From DRQF01 sp964559135 (lineage in GTDB: Bacteria; Planctomycetota; GCA-002687715; DRQF01): 12,303 nucleotides of DNA. Under the pieces are notes generated by a model. It searched no databases. It was not told where the DNA came from and saw nothing but the letters and a program-made list of their open reading frames with translations. How positions within the stretch are numbered: position 1 is the stretch's first letter; each line of letters starts with the position of its first letter. The position numbers were made by a program, and so were the translations under genes. This document shows positions 7,351 through 12,303 of the stretch, one piece after another. The stretch covers positions 1-12,303 of the forward strand of contig CAZLGG010000117.1 of NCBI GenBank assembly GCA_964559135.1, given 5' to 3'.

Positions 7351-7519
7351 AAGAGGCTCGACGGGGCATGAATCGAGGAGCCACGAATTTGAGCATCAGC
7401 GCCGCGGCGATCAGGCTTCCCCCGATCCACGTGTGGGTCGCCGTGCCTTGAACAAGGAAGAGAAATCCTACTCCCAGCAGGATATTCGGCAGCGTTCAGC
7501 AGAACAGGGAACGAAGCAT
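7349..7519 (-). pseudogene. 56-codon two-helix membrane protein interrupted by TGA at codon 8
   Basis: An ATG at 7519 has a strong ribosome-binding site (GGAGGG, 7530-7525, spacing 5). It reads MLRSLFC and meets TGA at codon 8 (7498-7496). The same frame then continues for 48 codons: TLPNILLGVGFLFLVQG (first membrane segment), THTW, IGGSLIAAALMLKFVAP (second segment), ending FMPRRAS before TGA at 7351-7349. The basic tail fits a cytoplasmic C-terminus. There is no other ATG, GTG or TTG start before the first helix. The frame ends inside the kinase ribosome-binding site, so both genes appear to form one unit. The simplest reading is a TGG (Trp) to TGA nonsense change or a sequence error; UGA recoding or a deliberate 7-codon leader are alternatives. 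It cannot be the general code, since neighbours stop at TGA. No family was recognised. Confidence 0.55.
7465..7483 (-). other. Hairpin just downstream of the in-frame TGA (bacterial SECIS-like geometry, unproven)
   Basis: On the minus strand, 12 bases after the TGA, ATCCTGCT pairs with AGTAGGAT (eight pairs including one G-U) around a GGG loop. Bacterial SECIS elements are hairpins with a G early in the apical loop, roughly 16-37 nt after the UGA; here the loop begins 20 nt after it. The geometry fits, but such hairpins arise by chance in GC-rich DNA, and a Cys next to the putative selenocysteine in a small membrane protein is not a pattern I can match to a known family. Confidence 0.25.
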
Positions 7520-7524
7520 GGAGG

Positions 7525-7530
7525 CCCTCC
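7525..7530 (-). promoter_or_regulatory. Ribosome-binding site that fixes the start of the small membrane-protein frame
   Basis: GGAGGG on the minus strand lies five bases before ATG 7519. It is among the best ribosome-binding sites in the window and is the main reason to regard the seven codons before the TGA as translated. Confidence 0.55.
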
Positions 7531-7560
7531 GTGGCGAGTGCGATGCAGTGACTTCCCCGC

Positions 7561-7569
7561 AGGATAACA
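7561..7569 (-). promoter_or_regulatory. Possible extended -10 promoter for the small membrane protein-kinase unit
   Basis: The minus strand reads TGTTATCCT, an extended -10 (TGn plus TATCCT, four of six matches), about 41 bases before the ATG at 7519. I see no -35 box at the right distance. Its placement in a divergent intergenic region is favourable; the motif alone is weak. Confidence 0.25.
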
Positions 7570-7595
7570 CGCGATCCACCCGGGCCCCTTCCACC

Positions 7596-7614
7596 CTCGG
7601 GACGAATCCCCGAG
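7596..7614. repeat. Inverted repeat in the divergent intergenic region
   Basis: CTCGGG (7596-7601) and CCCGAG (7609-7614) form a perfect 6-bp palindrome with a 7-base centre, between the two candidate divergent promoters. It could be an operator for a dimeric regulator or an RNA hairpin. It is short enough to be chance in GC-rich DNA. Confidence 0.25.
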
Positions 7615-7616
7615 CC

Positions 7617-7625
7617 TGTTATGTT
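7617..7625 (+). promoter_or_regulatory. Possible extended -10 promoter for the ATP-grasp operon
   Basis: TGTTATGTT is an extended -10 (TGn plus TATGTT, four of six matches) ending 25 bases before the ATG at 7651. No recognisable -35 box sits 17 bases upstream. It mirrors the TGTTAT motif on the other strand at 7561-7569. Confidence 0.25.
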
Positions 7626-7638
7626 GGGCTCGATTCTC

Positions 7639-7644
7639 AAGGAG
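7639..7644 (+). promoter_or_regulatory. Ribosome-binding site that decides the start of the first ATP-grasp gene
   Basis: AAGGAG six bases before ATG 7651 selects this start over the in-frame ATG at 7621, which has no ribosome-binding site and would add ten residues not needed by the fold (the protein core begins PKVGLLVG). Confidence 0.75.
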
Positions 7645-7650
7645 CCAATC

Positions 7651-8577
7651 ATGCCCAAAGTCGGACTCTTGGTGGGAAGGGAGGACACCTTCCCCAATGC
7701 CCTCATGGAAGAGATCAACGGTCGCGGCGGCGAAGTCACCGCGGAATTCGTGACGCTCGAGGGGACGCCGCAGTCCTGGGGCCCGGATTACGCCGTCATT
7801 CTGGATCGCATCTCGCACGAAGTGAGTTACTACCAGACGACGATGAAGGTGGCCGTTCTCAACGGTTGCCAGGTGATCAACAACCCGTTCTGGAAGCTGG
7901 CGGACGACAAGTTCTTCGGAACCGCGCTTCTCGAGAAGCTGGGCATCGCCGTGCCCAGGACCGTCGCCCTACCCAACCTGGAGCACCAGGAGGGGATCAC
8001 GCCTGAGAGCCTTCGCAACCTGAAGTACCCCTTGGATTGGGAAGGTATTTCCTCGTGGATCGGGTTTCCCGCCATCTTGAAACCCCACTGGGGCGGCGGA
8101 TGGAAGTCCGTGGACAAGGTCGAGAACCTGAACGAGTTGATGGATGCCTACCATCGCTCCAAGTCGCTCTGCATGACGCTTCAGGAGTTCATCGACTGGG
8201 ATCAGTACGTCCGTTGTCTTTGCATCGGCAAGGACCAGATCAATCCAGTCCCCTGGGACCCAACGCTGCCTCATCACGAACGATACACGAAAGCGCGAGC
8301 GGATATCTCGGAGGAGCTCATGGCGCGGATCGTCGACGAAGCCCGAACGATCAACCACGCTCTCGGCTACGACATGAACACGGTCGAGTTCGCCATCAAG
8401 GATGGAGTTCCCTACGCCATCGACTTCATGAATTTCACGCCGGACATGGACCGCAATTCGCTCACCGAGGATCAGTTCGTCTGGGCGGTCAAGACGATGG
8501 CGGATTTGCTCATCGACCGCGCGCTGAACCCGCCGCCCATGCCCTCGATGCGGTGGGACGGATTTCTGGGGGCGTGA
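7651..8577 (+). CDS. ATP-grasp ligase, RimK/glutathione-synthase-like, substrate unknown
   Basis: The 308-residue product has the pre-ATP-grasp domain at 1-100 (MPKVGLLVGRED, a Rossmann-like strand-loop, then NPFWKLADDKFFG at 78-90, the usual linker with DK). The ATP-grasp core follows: FPAILKPHWGGGW (139-151) with ATP lysine K144 and glycine loop, then LQEFID (177-182) at the nucleotide hinge. TVEFAIKDGVPYAIDFMNF (244-262) carries E246, D258 and N261 at the magnesium-binding positions. Such enzymes join a carboxylate, activated as acyl phosphate, to an amine or thiol, as in RimK, D-Ala-D-Ala ligase and glutathione synthase. No signal peptide is present, so it is cytosolic. The next gene starts four bases after its stop, so the two ATP-grasp enzymes are almost certainly cotranslated and act in one pathway. 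The strong AAGGAG site sets the start. Superfamily call is firm; substrate unknown. Confidence 0.85.
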   Translation: MPKVGLLVGREDTFPNALMEEINGRGGEVTAEFVTLEGTPQSWGPDYAVILDRISHEVSYYQTTMKVAVLNGCQVINNPFWKLADDKFFGTALLEKLGIAVPRTVALPNLEHQEGITPESLRNLKYPLDWEGISSWIGFPAILKPHWGGGWKSVDKVENLNELMDAYHRSKSLCMTLQEFIDWDQYVRCLCIGKDQINPVPWDPTLPHHERYTKARADISEELMARIVDEARTINHALGYDMNTVEFAIKDGVPYAIDFMNFTPDMDRNSLTEDQFVWAVKTMADLLIDRALNPPPMPSMRWDGFLGA

Positions 8578-8581
8578 CTCC

Positions 8582-9949
8582 GTGATTCCGGAGCTGGCAG
8601 AACGCTGGACGGCCGCGCTGCAGGGCGAAACCGGTGCGCGGGACGCGGCGCTCCTTCGTCGACGCACGGGCGAGCTGGGCTTGGTCTACGGGGAGCGACC
8701 GGTATGTCAGGTCCTTCGGCCGCTCTTCGTTCCTCGCTCCGCATACGAGGACCTGATCCGAAGAGGAGAGCTTCTCGCGGGCGCCATTCACGGGGCGATG
8801 GAGGCCGCCCTTCGGGACGACGGGCTCATGGCGGCCCTGGGGTTCGACGAAGTCGAGAAGCGGATCATCGGCGCCGACCGGGGCTTCGGAGCTGCGGACC
8901 TCGTGGGACGCCTCGACGCCCTTCCGGCCCCAGGACGTTCACCCGTCTTCATCGAATACAACGGCGAGAGCCCGGGCGGCCTGGGGTTCGGCGACATGCT
9001 TGGCCTGGTCTTCGAAGAGATGGAGACATGGGAACACCTGGAGGGATCGAAACGCTTCGATCGCATCTCCGTCGTCCCCTCGGTCATCGAAGCCTTCCTC
9101 GAGGGCTACCGACTCTGGTGCCGGCGACTTCACAAAGAACCGGTGGAGCACCCCAAAGTCGCCATCGTGGATGTGGCCGACGTTCCCACACGGTCGGAAT
9201 TCGAGATCTTCCGCAACGCTTTCGAACTTCGTGGCTCGACGACACGGATCGTCTCGGAGGATCAGGTCACCATCGAGGGAGACAGGCTCCTTTGCGGAGA
9301 CTTCGAACCCAACATCATCTACCGGCGCCTGGTGACCATGGACATCCTTGCCCGAAGCGGAGGCCGCCATGCCCTGATCGAAGCGGCGCGGCGCCAGTTG
9401 GCGTTCGTCGGCTGCGGTTTCGAAGGCTATGGACTCTGCGCGAAGGGGCACTTCGCCGTCCTCAGCGATCCGACACTCCGACCGTCCAGCCTCTCCGACG
9501 AGGTGGTCGCCATGCTGGAGACGTCGATCCCCTGGACCCGCCTCGTCCGCGACGTCTTCACGAACGGGCCGGGCGAGAGATCCCGCGAAGAGCCCCTCGA
9601 GACTCTGGTGCTCCGTGAACAAAAGCACCTCGTCCTCAAGGCCAGCCGGGGTTATGGCGGACGCGACGTCATCCTGGGCTGGAAAACCTCGAGGAAGGAT
9701 TGGCGGACGGCGTGGGAGACCGCTCTCCAAGGGAGCTGGATCGTCCAAGAGCGGGTTGATCTCCCCCAAGCCCACTTCCCCGTCTGGACCGACCACGGAA
9801 TCGAGGACGTCACTCTCCATTACGACCTGGCCCCCTACATGATCGCGGGGCAATGTCATGGATTGGGGGTCCGCCTCTCGAGCAACGAGATCCTCAATGT
9901 GGCCGCGGGCCGGGGCTCGGCCGTCCCCGCCCTGCTCGTGGCGGACTGA
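8582..9949 (+). CDS. Circularly permuted ATP-grasp protein (glutathionylspermidine-synthase-like fold), substrate unknown
   Basis: The 455-residue product starts at GTG, four bases after the preceding stop; coupling compensates for a weak ribosome-binding site (GGGG about nine bases upstream). The motif order is permuted. The metal and product end comes first: VFIEYNGESPGGLGF (122-136) with E125, N127 and E129. Then NIIYRRL (244-250) follows. The ATP lysine and glycine loop come late: HLVLKASRGYGGRDV (349-363, K353), then SWIVQERV (385-392). The C-terminus has RLSSNEILNVAAGRGSAVP (431-449). This order is typical of circularly permuted ATP-grasp families that include glutathionylspermidine synthetase-like proteins. 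It is cytosolic, with no signal peptide. Neither an Alpha-E domain gene nor a transglutaminase gene, frequent partners of one permuted ATP-grasp family, lies in this window. The likely reaction is amide or peptide bond formation together with the first enzyme. Confidence 0.82.
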   Translation: MIPELAERWTAALQGETGARDAALLRRRTGELGLVYGERPVCQVLRPLFVPRSAYEDLIRRGELLAGAIHGAMEAALRDDGLMAALGFDEVEKRIIGADRGFGAADLVGRLDALPAPGRSPVFIEYNGESPGGLGFGDMLGLVFEEMETWEHLEGSKRFDRISVVPSVIEAFLEGYRLWCRRLHKEPVEHPKVAIVDVADVPTRSEFEIFRNAFELRGSTTRIVSEDQVTIEGDRLLCGDFEPNIIYRRLVTMDILARSGGRHALIEAARRQLAFVGCGFEGYGLCAKGHFAVLSDPTLRPSSLSDEVVAMLETSIPWTRLVRDVFTNGPGERSREEPLETLVLREQKHLVLKASRGYGGRDVILGWKTSRKDWRTAWETALQGSWIVQERVDLPQAHFPVWTDHGIEDVTLHYDLAPYMIAGQCHGLGVRLSSNEILNVAAGRGSAVPALLVAD

Positions 9950-10136
9950 GAGCGCCACGACACTTCTGCAACCTTCCTCCCACAAGCACCTTACGAACGA
10001 CGCAAAAGAACTCGAGATTCCCGGTGCCCGGAAAGATAGGATTCCAGTTGATGGGCGTCCATGAATAGACCAAAGTGAACACGTTGGTTGCCCTCGCGAC
10101 CATCCCATCCGGCCCCCGAGCCCCAACAAAGCAAAC

Positions 10137-10142
10137 AAGGAG
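10137..10142 (+). promoter_or_regulatory. Ribosome-binding site of the Cys/Lys-rich repeat protein
   Basis: AAGGAG nine bases before ATG 10152. With 202 bp separating it from the ATP-grasp operon it supports independent translation. I could not identify a convincing promoter in 9950-10136; the best, TTGATG near 10048 followed at 17 bases by CAAAGT, is poor. Confidence 0.6.
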
Positions 10143-10151
10143 TTTGGACCC

Positions 10152-10942
10152 ATGAAACGCATTGCAACCCTCTTGTCCTTCGTGCTGATCCTCGGCGCCA
10201 TGGGCATGGCCCAGGACTGCTGCAACAAATCGAAAAAAGTCGCGAAGAAGGGCGACTGCGGCCAGGCGTGCGAGCAGAGCGCCGCCAAGGTCGTCAAGCA
10301 AGACAAGAAGGCGAAGAAGAGCGACTGCCAAGGCGCTTGCGAGAGCCAGACGGCGACCGTCGTCAAGCAGGACAAAAAGGCCGGCAGCGGATGCGAAAAG
10401 CTGGACGGTTACATGGCCCTCCAGAGGAACGCCGCCAACGGCTGTGAAAAGTCCAAGGCCAAGCTCGCCGCTCTCGACAAGGAGAACCCCAAGCTCGCCG
10501 AGATGGCCAGACTCTACAAGGCCGCCTGCAACGGCTGCGAGAAGTCCAAAGCCAAGCTCGCCGCCATGCGCAAGGACATGATGGCCAAGAAGGCCGAGTG
10601 CTCCGACTGCGACGCCAAGCAGGTCAAAAAGAGCGACTGCCAAGGTGCTTGCGAGAGCCAGACGGCGACCGTCGTCAAGCAGGACAAAAAGGCCGGCAGC
10701 GGATNNNNNNNNNNNNNNNNNNNNNNNNNNNNNNNNNNNNNNNNNNNNNNNNNNNNNNNNNNNNNNNNNNNNNNNNNNNNNNNNNNNNNNNNNNNNNNNN
10801 NNNNTGCGACGCCAAGCAGGTCAAAAAGAGCGACTGCCAAGGCGCCTGCGAGAGCCAGAAGGCCAAGGTCATCTCCAAGCCCGTCAAGAAGGTCGATGCC
10901 CCCGCCAAGGGCACCTGCCCCGTGACCGGCGCCCAGGGATAA
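10152..10942 (+). CDS. Secreted Cys/Lys-rich repeat protein, interrupted by an assembly gap
   Basis: ATG 10152 opens a signal peptide (MKRIATLLSFVLILGAMGMA, cleavage before QDCC). The mature part is strongly Lys- and Cys-rich, with CxxxC pairs (DCGQAC, DCQGAC), CxxC (CSDC) and single Cys in NGCEKSKAKLAA. Two scales of repetition are visible. A block containing KKSDCQGACESQTATVVKQD ends at 10392 and again at 10704, 312 bp apart. NGCEKSKAKLAA occurs twice within one unit. A third copy of CDAKQVKKSDCQGACESQ begins right after the gap at 10805. The tail is GTCPVTGAQG and TAA 10940-10942. The 100 Ns shift the frame, so a literal translation is wrong after the gap; a 215-nt filler would restore frame and give about 301 residues. 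No family was recognised; metal binding or a disulfide-linked envelope protein are possibilities suggested by composition only. A strong terminator follows. Confidence 0.8.
10319..10392 (+). repeat. DNA repeat, copy 1 of 312-bp period
   Basis: This 74-bp segment matches 10631-10704 with a single mismatch (C at 10334, T at 10646). The spacing is 312 bp, exactly 104 codons, so the repeat keeps frame. It encodes the SDCQGACESQTATVV block ending KKAGSG. Confidence 0.9.
10631..10704 (+). repeat. DNA repeat, copy 2 of 312-bp period, ending at the gap
   Basis: Copy 2 of the 74-bp block; it stops at the first N. The near identity to copy 1 at DNA level suggests a recent duplication and explains why a short-read assembler would break here. 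Confidence 0.9.
10705..10804. other. Assembly gap of exactly 100 Ns (size arbitrary)
   Basis: All 100 positions are N. The flanks belong to the same repeat: the sequence after it (from TGCGACGCCAAGCAGG, 10805) equals 10608 onward. If one 312-bp period is intact, the missing segment corresponds to 10393-10607, that is 215 nt. That length satisfies the frame requirement (2 modulo 3), whereas 100 does not. Confidence 0.9.
10805..10858 (+). repeat. DNA repeat, copy 3 (partial) after the gap
   Basis: The segment repeats 10608-10661 with few changes (CDAKQVKKSDCQGACESQ), then diverges to a unique C-terminal tail (KAKVISKPVKK). It marks the last unit of the repeat protein. Confidence 0.85.
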
Positions 10943-10982
10943 ATCCCGGCACGAGTTGCCCGTCGAAAACGACGAAAACAGC

Positions 10983-11020
10983 AAGGGAGGCTCACCTCGG
11001 AGTGGCCTCCCTTCTTTTTT
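10983..11020 (+). terminator. Intrinsic terminator after the Cys/Lys-rich repeat gene
   Basis: AAGGGAGGC (10983-10991) pairs perfectly with GCCTCCCTT (11005-11013) around a 13-base loop and is followed by C and six Ts (11015-11020). It lies 41 bases after the TAA and is the clearest terminator in the window. Confidence 0.9.
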
Positions 11021-11139
11021 CCCCTCGAAGAGGTCGGGGACGGGTCTCGTGGAGCCGCGAGACGCCGGATAGACTCTTGCGACGGCCTCGCGGCCGAGAC
11101 ATGCCCCTGGCTGGGGCCGAAACGTTTGGAGTGACGAAG

Positions 11140-12303
11140 ATGAAGACCGTATTCAGCGTGCTGCTCGCCGCCTTGGTGATTTCCGGCCCTCTCCTGGCCC
11201 AGACCGAAGCGGAGGAGGAGAAGTCTCTCCTTGGGGAATGGGACTTGGTCACCGCCGCCATGTCACGAGCGCAGCGCGTCCTCAACAACCTGCAAATCTC
11301 CTACAACGGGGCAGAGGATGCCCAGCGCAAGCTGACCATCGAGAGGCAGTTCTCGCTCACCCGCGACGAAGCCATCGGGAAGGCCACTGTCTTCATGCAG
11401 AAGGTGAATCACTTCATCGAACGGTACCCGCGCAATCAGGCGGTCAGGAAACGCCGCCTGGAGGACACGGTGTTCAATCGTCTCTCGCCATCCCTCAAGG
11501 CCGAAGACGCGGAGGTGCTCTACGAACTCACGAAGAACGGCGAGTATCTCCACAAGGCCGCCGAGTTTCGTGAGAAGGGCTACGAGTATGGAAAGGCGGC
11601 CAAGCTCTGGGAGAAGGCAGCCGAATTGGCCTCGACGTTCAAGGTCTGGGACGCCCTGGGCCGTTGCTACATGAATACCAACGAGTTCCGCAGGTCCCAG
11701 GCGGCATACGAACGCGCCAAGGATCTCGCCTCCTCGGATCAGCAGCGCCGCGGCGCGGATCATTCGGCTCGCGTGGCCACGGTTTACGTCGAGGATTGGA
11801 AACGAGAGCAGGCGCTCAGAAAAGAAGCCATGGAGAAGAAAAACCTCCCCATGGTGGAATTCCAGACCGACCGGGGCCGGATGCTCGTGGAACTCTTCGA
11901 GGACGAAGCTCCCAATACGGTCGCCAACTTCATCGAGTTGGCGGAGAAGGGCTTCTTCGACGGCCAGATCTTCCACCGCTGCATCGCCTATTTCATGATC
12001 CAAGGCGGCGATCCCACGGGGACAGGCCGCGGCGGGCCGGGCTACAACATTGCGGACGAATATGAGCGCGACGGGGCTCGATTGCACTACCAAGGCACCC
12101 TCAGCATGGCGAACGTGGGGAAGCCGAACACGGGCGGGAGTCAGTTCTTCGTCACGAACGTGGTGACGCCGCACCTCAACGGTCGCCACACGGTGTTCGG
12201 GCGGGTCGTCGAGGGCTTGGAGGTCGCTCAGGTGCTGCCCTTGGATCCCACCAATCGCGCCGAACCATTCAGGATCGTCAGCGTCAAGGTCCTTCGCAAA
12301 AGG
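11140..12303 (+). CDS. Exported cyclophilin-type peptidyl-prolyl isomerase with helical-repeat N-terminus (3' end outside window)
   Basis: ATG 11140 follows GGAG with eight bases between. Residues 1-20 are a signal peptide (MKTVFSVLLAALVISGPLLA). Residues 25-235 are mostly helical, with TPR-like helix pairs at about 139-197 (YGKAAKLWEKAAELA, FRRSQAAYERAKDLA). A cyclophilin domain begins at 238 (MVEFQTDRGRMLVELFEDEAPNTVANF is its first strand and helix, positions 11851-11931), then FHRCIAYFMIQGGDP with catalytic R280, GTLSMANVGKPNTGGSQFF with Q335, and HLNGRHTVFGRVVEG. The residue equivalent to Trp121 of human cyclophilin A is His here, so cyclosporin sensitivity is doubtful. The frame is open to the last base after 388 codons; VSVKVLRKR resembles the usual end strand of the fold, so few residues should be missing. 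Likely a periplasmic or envelope folding factor catalysing proline cis-trans isomerisation, with the TPR-like part binding partners. Confidence 0.92.
   Translation, partial: MKTVFSVLLAALVISGPLLAQTEAEEEKSLLGEWDLVTAAMSRAQRVLNNLQISYNGAEDAQRKLTIERQFSLTRDEAIGKATVFMQKVNHFIERYPRNQAVRKRRLEDTVFNRLSPSLKAEDAEVLYELTKNGEYLHKAAEFREKGYEYGKAAKLWEKAAELASTFKVWDALGRCYMNTNEFRRSQAAYERAKDLASSDQQRRGADHSARVATVYVEDWKREQALRKEAMEKKNLPMVEFQTDRGRMLVELFEDEAPNTVANFIELAEKGFFDGQIFHRCIAYFMIQGGDPTGTGRGGPGYNIADEYERDGARLHYQGTLSMANVGKPNTGGSQFFVTNVVTPHLNGRHTVFGRVVEGLEVAQVLPLDPTNRAEPFRIVSVKVLRKR

Noticed and set aside
5854..7371. 505-codon plus-strand frame opposite the kinase
   Set aside because: It is antisense to a kinase with all catalytic motifs in order; its length reflects GC bias.
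7349..7519. TGA read as Trp throughout (alternative genetic code)
   Set aside because: Most neighbouring genes end at TGA right after conserved C-termini, so TGA is a stop in this genome.
8939..10375. 478-codon minus-strand frame across the second ATP-grasp gene and the repeat gene
   Set aside because: Repetitive hydrophobic segments at its start are the antisense of the Lys/Cys repeats; no independent support.
10319..10858. Repeats as a CRISPR array
   Set aside because: The period is 312 bp, in frame with an exported protein, and the units are coding; there are no short uniform repeats with variable spacers.
10598..10942. Frameshift or separate gene at the 3' end of the repeat protein
   Set aside because: The apparent frame change is caused by the arbitrary 100-N length; the flanks are one continuous repeat protein.
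11043..11098. Small inverted repeats upstream of the cyclophilin gene (GTCTCG/CGAGAC and CGGCC/GGCCG)
   Set aside because: Short GC-rich palindromes without a T-run or promoter context; expected by chance in this base composition.

Overview
This window is a GC-rich, gene-dense stretch of a bacterial scaffold; the 100-N run at 10705-10804 indicates a draft assembly. The gene set suggests a planctomycete or a similar GC-rich heterotroph: a transmembrane Ser/Thr kinase fused to a formylglycine-generating-enzyme-like (SUMF1-like) domain, a MauG-type di-heme peroxidase, secreted multidomain proteins without named function, and a dehydrogenase-then-crotonase fatty-acid oxidation fusion. No rRNA or other taxonomic marker is present, so this placement is inference. 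TGA is the normal stop codon of most genes here, so the standard bacterial code applies.

Layout. (1) 1-1290 (+): 3' part of a beta-oxidation fusion protein, 3-hydroxyacyl-CoA dehydrogenase C-terminal region followed by enoyl-CoA hydratase. (2) 1291-1708: 418 bp without a convincing gene, holding a good sigma70-like promoter and a long hairpin that buries a strong Shine-Dalgarno sequence. (3) 1709-3517 and 3601-4572 (+): a secreted protein with three apparent alpha/beta repeats, then a periplasmic di-heme cytochrome c peroxidase; probably one transcription unit. (4) 4582-7519 (-): convergent with the peroxidase gene (9 bp between stops), a receptor-like kinase preceded by a tiny two-helix membrane-protein frame. 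The stop of the tiny frame overlaps the kinase ribosome-binding site, and codon 8 of the tiny frame is TGA. (5) 7651-9949 (+), divergent from the kinase unit: two tightly coupled ATP-grasp enzymes, one conventional and one circularly permuted. (6) 10152-10942 (+): a secreted Cys/Lys-rich repeat protein broken by the assembly gap, followed by a clear intrinsic terminator. (7) 11140-12303 (+): a secreted cyclophilin-type prolyl isomerase with a helical-repeat N-terminus, running off the window.

How they may work together. The kinase, the peroxidase, the three-repeat protein, the Cys-rich protein and the cyclophilin all carry export or membrane signals, so much of the window concerns the cell envelope. 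The best candidate for an undescribed system is the two-gene ATP-grasp operon (peptide-bond or amide ligation of unknown substrate). The second is the TGA-interrupted small membrane protein coupled to the kinase. The repeat protein has a 312-bp higher-order period. That period predicts that the true gap is about 215 bp rather than 100 and that this length restores the reading frame.
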